Below are positions 56,149 through 64,000 of a stretch of DNA of 64,000 nt, in pieces (position 1 is the first letter of the stretch; each line of letters starts with the position of its first letter). The stretch is from Closterium sp. Naga37s-1 (taxonomy: Eukaryota; Streptophyta; Zygnematophyceae; Desmidiales; Closteriaceae). A program made the translations under genes and the position numbers. The stretch covers positions 992,001 to 1,056,000 of the forward strand of contig CANJKZ010000915.1 of assembly GCA_947471745.1 (NCBI GenBank), in the 5' to 3' direction. Below the pieces are notes generated by a model, which did no database searches, was not told the DNA's origin, and saw nothing but the letters and a program-made list of their open reading frames with translations.

Positions 56149-58690
56149 CACCCCTTAGGCTGTAACACATCAGCCACGGGGAGGCCCAACACCAATGGCC
56201 GAGAGGAGGCGGTAATGGTCCTGGCGAACAAGTGACTTGGTGAACAAGTCAGCAAGGTTGCAGTCGGAGGCAATGTGGTCAGCCTTCAACTGCTTGCGCT
56301 GCACGAGCTCACGAAGGAAGTAATGGCGGACCTCAATGTGCTTGGTACGGCCGTGGAAGACTGGGTCCTTGGTGAGATGAATGGTGCTCTCGTTGTCACA
56401 CCAAAGCATGGGGGATGGTTGAGGATACCCGAGTTCGGCCAGCAAAAAGGAGAGCCAACGGGCCTCCTGGGCAGCCATGGTCCCGGCATATAGCTCTGCC
56501 TCACATGTAGACAGTGAGACGGAGGACGAACGAGTGGCGCGCCAACTCACAACCCCGCTGCTAAGTGTAAAGCAATAGCCCTGAGAAGAGCGCCGATCAC
56601 TCTGGTCATCAGCGTAGGAGGAGTCACTGTATCCCTCAAGACAAACAAGGGAAAAGCCGCCAAGAGTGAGTACATAGTCCTGTGTGCCTTTGAGATAGCG
56701 AAGGACTCGCTTGGCGGCAGACCAGTGGTGGTGTGTAAAGCGACCAGGTGCAACGTGGCGAGACAGTACACTGACTGGGTAGGCCAAGTCTGGCCGAGTA
56801 CACATCATCGCGTACATGAGGGATCCAACGAGCTCGGGGTATGGCTCGTCACAGGGCTCAGGTGAGGGAACAGAGGGCGCGGTGAGCTGGTGTTGCAGAG
56901 AGAGTGGGGTAGGCATTGATGTTGTGTCCTGCATCTTGAACCGCGCAAGGATGTTGTTGATGTAAAACTTCTGTGAGAGGGTGATGGTGCGGGCCGTGCG
57001 ATCACGTATTATTTTCATGCCCAAATAGTTCGTCAGCTTCCCAAGGTCCTTCATGACCAGCTTCTCACCATGTGCGGTTTTGACTGCAGCCAACTCGGCC
57101 TGATCCTTGGTGACAAGGATCATGTCGTCGACATACACTAGGATGAAGAAGCCGGATGGGGTTGCTAGGATGAAGAGGCTGGGGTCAGAGGTGGAGGGGT
57201 GAAAGTCGAGAGGCCCTAAGGTGCTCTTGAGCTTGTTGTGCCATTCCCGGGGTGCTTGCTTGAGGCCATACACTGGCCGATTCAGCTTCCATATAGTGTC
57301 TGGTGGAAATGGGGCTGGAAATCCTTCGGGCCACTCCATATAGATGTCTTCTCGAAGGACCCCTTGAAGAAACGCAGAAGACACATCCATGCTCTCAACC
57401 TCCATGTCACATCAAGAAGGGTGCGTAGTGTGGGAGGTTTGGCGGTGGGAGAGAAGGTTGCAAAGAAGTCAAGGCCCTCCTTTTGGGTAAATCCCTTGGC
57501 ACAGTACCGGGCTTTGAAGACAGGAAATTAGCCTGGAAGTTGTTTCACCCGAAAAACCCATTTCCCCTTCACGATGTTGACGCCAGAGGGAGGAGAGACA
57601 TCTGTAAAAGTTCCTGTGTGAATGAAGGCCTCACATTCTGCGATAGTGGCGCCTAGCCACTGGGCGGAGTGAGGACCTGAAACTGCTTCAGCATAAGTGA
57701 GAGGTGTGGGGAGGGGTTGTCAGAGAAGTTGAGGGTGGGAGCGTCTGCTATATCTGGAAAGAGGGAGCAAAGCGCATGTATGGCCGAGTCGATGTCAATC
57801 TACTCCTCATGTCTGTCCTCAAGAAGGGAGGGCATGAGGGAATAATCACCCCCGACAGGAGGAGGATTGAGAGAGACACGAATGGAAAGGGAGAGAGGCT
57901 GGGGAGCTTTGCGAGAGCGAGTGGGACCAGCGATGGGTGAGGGAGGCGGAGCTGGAAAAGGAGTAGCGGTAGGAGAAGTGGGAGTGGGGTCAAGATCAGG
58001 AGTGGGAGCAGGATCAGAAGCATGAGCAGCAGCAGGAGGACGGCGTTGGTAGTTATGAGAGGAATGGGCTTGGTGGGAGGAGTGGGAGTAAGAGCGGAAG
58101 GAGAGGAAAGAGGAGGAGATGGGGTGGAGGGGTGGAAGAGGGAAGGAGCGGGGGAGATTGCGTGATACTTGAGGGGGAAGCGGGTGATGGGGGGTCGGAG
58201 ATGGTGGAGGGAGCGAGAAGAGGAGGAGATGGAGTGGCGGTAGGAGGAAGACTGTCAAAGTCAGCCCAAGTAAGAGAAGGAGGCGGAGGGGAAGGGGAAG
58301 CCTTGGAGGAGGGCTAGAATGGGTGGGATTCATCGAAGAAAACATCTCGACTGCGATAGAGTTTGTTGGTGGTAGGATGGAGGAAGAGGTAGTCGGGCGA
58401 ATCTGACTTTTGCCCGAGGTACATGCACGTGATCGTTTTGGGAGCAAGTTTGCCGCCAGCTGCACGACGAGCTTGGGAGTTGAGGAGTACATAGGAAGTA
58501 CACCCCCATACACGAAGAGGGCGGACGGACGGCTTTTGACCCGTCTACAGCTCTGCGGGGGTGGTGTGGGTGTGGTGAGGATGAGGATGGAGATTGTGGA
58601 GGGCGGCAGCATGGAGCATGGCGTATCCCCAAAGAGATGGAGGGGCAGAAGCATGAGTGAGGAGGCAACGAGCAATCTGCACCAAAACGC
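56149..58690 (-). mobile_element. Copia element C, decayed pol
   Basis: Minus strand. The integrase end (VWGCTSYVLLNSQARRAAGG) is near 58430-58540, followed by a Pro/Ser linker. RT continues near 57420-57600 with an in-frame stop (after KWVFRVKQLPG) and a frameshift at about 57405, then the open RT/RNase H frame. No gag, protease or 5' LTR is seen, so it is 5'-truncated near 58.7 kb. Confidence 0.85.
56170..57405 (-). pseudogene. Copia C reverse transcriptase and RNase H
   Basis: An open 411-residue frame covers most of RT and RNase H: SMDVSSAFLQGVLREDIYM, NRPVYGLKQAPREWHNKL, FFILVYVDDMILVTK (catalytic YVDD), the connection LRYLKGTQDYVLTL, then RNase H YSDSSYADDQSDRRSSQGY and STCEAELYAG. The end has ADLFTKSLVRQDHYRLLSA and a stop. 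Its N-terminal part lies in another frame upstream, so the enzyme cannot be made whole. Confidence 0.9.
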
Positions 58691-58734
58691 GATTTCGGCA
58701 ATAGAGACCCCCCGTATTCTGATCTGCTACACTG

Positions 58735-59070
58735 CTTCGCCGATGCCCCCTGTTCTGCTTCGCCGCTGCCCCTTTTCGGCTTCACTGCTGCACCGCTGAC
58801 CTGTTCTGCTGCGCCGCTAACCTGTTCTACTGCGCCGCTGAACCTGTTCCGCTGCGCCGCTGAACTTGTTGTGCTGCGCTGCTGAACCTGTTCCGCTGTG
58901 CCGTTGAACCTGTTCTACTGCGCCGCTGAACCTGTTCCGCTGCGCCGATGAAAACATGTTCTGCTACGCCACTGGACCTGTTCCGCTGCGCCGATGAAAA
59001 CCTGTTCTGCTGCGCCGCTGAACCTGTTCCGCAACGCCGCTGGACCTGTCCCGCTCCGCTGATGAAAACC
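58735..59070. repeat. Tandem repeat of about 20-22 bp
   Basis: Diverged units of GCGCCGCTGAACCTGTTCC and GCGCCGATGAAAACCTGTTC lie between the truncated Copia C and the LTR of Copia D. Confidence 0.9.
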
Positions 59071-59091
59071 AGAAATTGCGAATTTGCCATG

Positions 59092-59211
59092 TGTCAGATT
59101 TATATGACATAGCTACTGTAGGCTATAGTGGGGTAGCACATATAGGGTACAGTTGTCTAGGGTTTGCATTTGTACCCAACTTTCCCTTAGTCATTCTCGT
59201 TCAGTTTCTCA
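59092..59211 (+). repeat. 5' LTR of Copia element D
   Basis: About 120 bp from TGTCAGATTTATATGACA to GTTCAGTTTCTCA, followed directly by TGGTATCGAGCAGG, which resembles a tRNA-Met primer site. It is short for an LTR. The partner lies outside the window, so limits are provisional. Confidence 0.65.
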
Positions 59212-60165
59212 TGGTATCGAGCAGGTTCCCCTGTGGGAACTGTTCCTAGGGCCCACCACCTTTGTTTTTCCTGCCCGGAGAGCGCTCTACACTGCCCGAG
59301 TCGCGCTCCCCTCTCTCGACCCTGTCGCGCCGCCTTAGTGGCCCCGTCGCGTCGCGCTTGCGGCCCCGTCGCGTCGCCCTTGCGGCCCCTTCACGTCGCG
59401 CCGCCCTAGCGGCCGCGTCGCGCCGCTCTCGCGGCCCCGATCCGCCGCCCTCGCGGCTCCGTCGCGTCGCGCCGCCCTCGCGGCCCTTTCACGCCGCCCT
59501 CGCGGCCCTTTCTAGCCGCCCTCGCGGCCTCTTCAAGCCGCCCTCGCGACCCCCCCCCTCCTAGCCGCCCTAGCGGCCCCGTCGCCTACCCCTGCGGCCC
59601 CGGCGCCGCCCTTCCCTGCCTCGGCGCCGCCTCTGCTGGCCCCGTCGCCTACCCCTGCGGCCCCGGAGCTGCCCTTCCCGGCCCCGGCGCCGCCTCTACT
59701 GGCCCCGACGCCGCTCCACCCGGCCCCGACGCCGCTCCACCCGGCCCCGCCGCCGCTCCACCCAGCCCCGCCGCCGTCCCCACGCGGCCCCGCCGTCACC
59801 ACCGAGCCGCCGGCGCCGCCGAGCTGCTGCCGAGCCGCCCGATCCACCCGAGCCGCCCGAGCCGCCGCGCCACCTGAGCCGCCCGAGCCGCCGGGTCGCC
59901 GAGCCGCCGAGCTGCAGTTGCTGCCGAGCCGCCGTACCGCCGAGCCGCCCGAGCCGCCCGAGCCGCCTAGTCGCCGAGCCGCAGTTGCTGCCGAGCCGCC
60001 GTACCGCCGAGCCGCCCGAGCCGCCGTACCGCCGAGCCGCCCGAGCCGCCGAGTTGCCGAGCCGCCGAGCCGCCGAGCCGCCGAGCCGCCCTGTCCGGTA
60101 AGAGCAGCGCCTCTGTCACTGCACTGCCCTTACCCTACTGTTCGCGTTGCTAGTCTACTGCTGTC
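59212..60165 (+). other. GC-rich repetitive leader of Copia D
   Basis: Two arrays: GCCGCCCTCGCGGCCCCGTC units (about 59300-59600) and GAGCCGCCGAGCCGCC units (about 59800-60090). As in element B, a long repeat-built leader separates primer site and gag. Confidence 0.75.
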
Positions 60166-61208
60166 ATGGCTACCCCTAGTGTCCTCGCTTTTGACGCTGA
60201 GGGTCGGGCCATTTACTTTGACGTCTGGGTAGATGACCTGCAGCTTTTCCTACAGTGCGATAGGGCAGACGGTCTCTCCCTCTTTGACCTCACCTCTGGT
60301 GCCTCTCCTACCCCTGCTGCTGATGCCGACGCCACTGTTCGCTCACAGTGGGCCACACGCGATGCTGCTGCACGTCTTGCTGTGCGTCGCCACCTGCCTA
60401 CCTCTGAGCGTGCGCACTTTAGCCAGTACAAGAGTGCTCAGACCTTGTACGACGCTGTAGTTGCGCGCTACTCCTCCCCTGCCACTGCTGCACTGAGCCG
60501 CCTCATGCTACCGTACCTCTTCCCTGACCTTGCTGCCTTTCCCACAGTCGCTGACCTCATTACGCACCTCCGCACTAGTGACACTCGCTACCGCGCTGCG
60601 CTTCCTGCTGAGTTCTGCGCCAAGAACCCCCCCCCCATGTACATCACCCTCTACTACATAGTCACCCGGCTCCCTGACTCCCTTCGCGTAGTCAGGGACC
60701 ACTTCCTCTCAGTTTGCCCCACCACTCTCACCGTTGACCTCCTCGAGAAGGCCCTCCTAGCAGCAGAGAAGAGCATAGTCGCTGTAGGAGCCTCTCGTGG
60801 TGACCCTCGCACCCCCGTCTTTGAGGGGTGCTCCCCCTCCCCCCTTTTGCCCTCTGTTGCCTCTGCTGCTGCGGCCGACCTCGTTGGTTTCGAGTCGGTC
60901 GGCGCTGCGTCTGCCCCGAGCGGGAGACGCCGCACCGGCAAGGGCAAGGGGGGCAATGGTGCTGGAGGGGCTTGCGGGGGTGGCGGAGGTGGCGGTGGAG
61001 GCAGTGGAGGGGGTGGGGGTGGTGGTGGGAGTGGTGGCGGGGGTGGAGGTGTCGGTGGCGGCAGTGGAGGCGGAGGCGGCGGCGGCGGTGGCGGTGGGAG
61101 CGGAGGTGGTGGAGGTGGCGACGGTGGAGGAGGCGGCGGCGGAGGAGGTGGAGCTGGTCGGGGTGGCACTGCGCAGAGGGTCCGCTCCGGTGGTGGTCAG
61201 CGCCAGCC

Positions 61209-61241
<33 letters not shown>

Positions 61242-64000
61242 CACTCGTGACATCCCCCTCCCTCAGCAGCTCCGTGAGTGGTACGCTGCACGCCAGCGGG
61301 GTGGGGGTACTGGTCCGTGCACCTACGTCCTACGCACCGGCGACCACGCGGGTGAGCAGTGCGGGGGTGCGCACTCCACCCAGCGCTGCTTTGGCCGCCT
61401 GACGGACGCTTGGCGTCACCAGTTCCCTGAGACCACTGAGATCCCCCGCTGGGGCGAGCTGTCTAGTGCGGGTGTAGCTGTCTTTGACCTTGACTTTGAT
61501 GCTATTCTTGCTGCCATGTATGCTGTGACTATTAGTGATGAGTGTGACTGTTACCGGTGTTTTCCGCCCGACCCGGGCATTGAGACTGCTGCTCTAGGTA
61601 CTGGTGAAGCTGCTGCTCTAGGTGCTAGCGAGGCTGCTGCTCTAGGTGCTAGTGCGTCTGCTCCCTCAGGTGCTGGTGAGTCTGCTCTCTCAGGTACTGC
61701 GTCGGCTTCGGCCTCCCACACCTTCACCCTTGACTCGGGGGCTTCTCGCTCCTTCTTTCGAGACCGCACCACACTCACGCCGCTTGGCCGGCCAGTTGCA
61801 GTCTCTCTGGCAGACCCCTCTGGGGGTCCTGTCCTTGCTCACTTCTCCACTGTCCTCCCGTGTCCGGCGGCCCCCTCTGGCACCCTGTCTGGTCTTTACC
61901 TCCCCTCGTTCTCTACGAACTTGGTGAGTGGTGCTGACCTACAGGATGCGGGGGTTCACCAGTTCACTCCTGCGAGTCAGCGGGTGACCCACTGCACGGA
62001 CGCTCGGACAGGCCGACACCTGGCCACGTTTACACGTCGGCCGGGGTCGAGCCTGTACACACTGACCACTGCGTCTCCTCCAGTCACTGCGTCTGGTCAG
62101 GTAGCTGCGTCGGGTCAGGTGTTTGCTGCAGCGTCCAGGTCTGGTCCTGAGTCTGCCCCCTGTTCGTGTCGCCTCCTGTCTCACGAGACTCTCCTCTGGC
62201 ACCACCGCCTTGGTCACCCCTCCCTGCTTCGTCTCCGAGGCATGGCCTCCCGTGTCCTTGTCTCTGGTCTTCCCCGGTCCCTCCCTCCCCTTCCTCCGGG
62301 GCCTGGCCCTACCTGCGTCCCCTGTGTCGAGGGGCGGCAGCGGGCTGCCCCTCACTCCTCCCAGTTTCCTCCGACAGAGGCCCCGCTGCAGACGCTTCAC
62401 ATGGACGTGTGGGGCCCGGCCCGCGTCCGTGGACAGGGTCACGAGCGCTACTTCCTGCTGGTGGTTGACGACTACTCGCGTTACACCACAGTCTTCCCCT
62501 TGCGCAGCAAGGGTGATGTCACTGAGGTGTTGATCGACTGGATCCGCGCAGCTCGTCTCCAGCTCAGGCAGAGCTTCGGCTCGGACTTTCCTGTTCTGCG
62601 TCTGCACTCTGACAGAGGTGGAGAGTTCTCCTCTGGCCTTCTGCGAGCCTACTGTCGTGCACGAGGCATCCGCCAGACCTTCACGCTTCCGGACTCTCCA
62701 CAGCAAAATGGGATTGCTGAGCGCCGCATTGGCATGGTCATGGACGTCGCCCGTACGTCCATGATGCATGCGGCTGCCCCCCATTTTCTGTGGCCGTTTG
62801 CGGTTCGGTACGCGGCGCATCAGATCAACCTTCACCCCAGGGTCTCCATGCCGGAGACCTCCCCAGCTTTGCTGTGGACGGGGAAGGTTGGCGATGCGTC
62901 TGCGTTCCGTGTCTGGGGATCTCGGGCGTTTGTCCGCGACTTGTCTGCGGACAAGCTGTCCCCTCGTGCTGCTCCTTGCGTCTTCCTTGGCTTCCCCCCT
63001 GACGCGCCAGGGTGGCAGTTCTACCACCCCACCTCTCGCCGTGTTCTGTCCTCCCAGGACGTCACGTTTGACGAGTCGGTCCCCTACTACCGCCTCTTCC
63101 CCTACCGCACTCCGTCCCTCCCCCCGCCACCGCTCTTCCTTGTGCCAGGTCCCCCCCCGGTAGACCCCCTCCCCCCTCAGGGTCCTGCCCCTTCAGGTGT
63201 GTCCCAGGTAGACGCAGTCAAGCCTGTCGAGGTTACTGGTGACTCTGGTGCTGCTGAGGGTGCTGAGCCTGGGGGTGCTGACTCTGGGGGTGCTGAGCGT
63301 GTGGGTGCTACGCCTGGGGGTGCTGAGCCTAAGGGTGCTACTACTGGGGGTGCTGAGCCTGGGGGTGCTGAGCCTTGGGGTGCTACTACTGGGGGTGCTG
63401 AGCCTGGGGGTGCTGAGCCTAGGGGTGCTACGCCTGGGGGTGCTACGCCTGGAGGTGCTGAGCCTGGGGGTGCGGAGCCTGAGGGAGCTGGGCCTGCTCG
63501 TGTGGCGTCTGGCGGTGCTGAGCCTGGAGGTTCTCCGGGTGCTTCGTCTCGGCGGGAGCCACTCTCTCCACAGGAGCTGCGCGAGTGGTTTGCCCGGCGC
63601 TGGAGGCGTGCTGCTGGAGCTGGAGGTTCTTCGGCTGCTGAGGGTGCTGGTGCCGCGGGTCCCGGAGGTGCTCGTACTGGGAGTACTGGAGCTGCTGGGC
63701 CTGCGGGTACGACTGGAGCTGGAGCTGCTGAGGGTGTTGGCGCTGAGGCTACTGCTGTCGGTCCTGGAGGCGGTCCTGCTGGGGGTGCTACTGGTGCTGC
63801 TGGAGGTACTGGAGCTGGAGGTGCTGCTGGCGCTGGTGCTGCCGCTGGGGGTACTGGTGCTGTCCCTGCTGTGTCTGGAGTCGCCGCGCGGCCTCGGCCG
63901 TACTTCGTTCCGCTCCTTCAGCAGGTTCTTGGTCTCCCGCCTTCTACTGGTCCCCCTCCTCCCTTAGAGTGTCCACAGCCTGTCCCGTCACAGTTACAGT
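60166..64000 (+). CDS. Copia D gag-protease-integrase polyprotein, open to edge
   Basis: From ATG 60166 one frame stays open to the window end (1,278 codons, no stop found). Gag (1-200: LAFDAEGRAIYFDVWVDD, LYDAVVARYSSPATAALSRL) is followed by a Gly-rich run (about 265-340), polyglutamine (about 348) and a Cys/His cluster CTYVLRTGDHAGEQC...H...C (about 385-405). Then come protease LDSGASRSFF (about 522), the integrase finger (LLWHHRLGHPS, CVPC, about 678-725), and the D-D-E core (MDVWGP about 746, LHSDRGGEF about 812, QQNGIAERR about 847). After integrase a GGAEP-type repeat runs from about 63240. RT and RNase H would follow outside. It is of the same family as element B but intact here. Confidence 0.92.

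Noticed and set aside
59533..59847. Gly/Ala-rich minus-strand frame
   Set aside because: It mirrors the GC-rich leader repeats of Copia D and has no domain.
63239..63967. Leu/Val-rich frame of 242 codons, apparently membrane protein
   Set aside because: It is an out-of-frame reading of the Gly/Ala-rich post-integrase region of Copia D, which is open in the frame of ATG 60166.
1..64000. tRNA, rRNA or other structured RNA genes
   Set aside because: No stretch with a tRNA-like A and B box pair and cloverleaf, and no rRNA sequence, was recognised. Only tRNA-like primer sites of retrotransposons are present.

Overview
The window is nuclear DNA of a green plant of the streptophyte lineage. It carries multi-exon genes with GT-AG introns, a plant-type pectinesterase, a leucine-rich-repeat receptor kinase, a start exon resembling the chloroplast-division dynamin DRP5B/ARC5, and plant-type Copia and chromodomain Gypsy retrotransposons. 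The unusual load of GC-rich minisatellites inside introns would suit a charophyte alga (for instance a zygnematophyte) or an early land plant, but nothing here fixes the species.

Layout. 1-3258 (-): a partial TPR protein with a polyglutamine tract. 4221-5598 (+): a complete five-exon NAC-beta/BTF3 gene (161 aa). 6752-7672 (+): a two-exon secreted FAS1-like protein. 8399-11552 (-, start exon possibly at 12922): splicing factor SF3B5, whose introns are packed with broken copies of its own exons. 13936-27865 (+): a 21-exon LRR receptor-like kinase in which each LRR is its own 72-base exon (873 aa as modelled). 29456-39197 (-): a multi-exon J-domain protein with a membrane hairpin, holding a 2.4 kb 20-bp satellite in one intron. 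40295-42349 (+): a nine-exon pectinesterase. 42951-43606 (+): a truncated DRP5B-like start exon. 43600-64000: a retrotransposon nest. An intact minus-strand chromovirus (44849-50870, 5-bp target duplication ACTTG) sits inside a decayed minus-strand Copia. That Copia abuts a decayed plus-strand Copia, which is cut by another minus-strand Copia. The last is followed by a plus-strand Copia with an open reading frame to the window edge.

The most notable pattern is that nearly every gene with large introns carries partial, diverged copies of its own exons, often including the adjoining splice site, within the neighbouring introns or just past its end. This is seen for TPR, FAS1, SF3B5, the LRR kinase and the J-domain gene. 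In SF3B5 one exon copy has been amplified into a 20-bp minisatellite, a visible route from coding exon to satellite DNA. A second pattern is a dispersed palindrome of about 28 bp, core TTTGAGTCGACTCAAA, in introns and spacers. Exon coordinates come from reading splice sites and checking phase by hand; no alignments or expression data were available.
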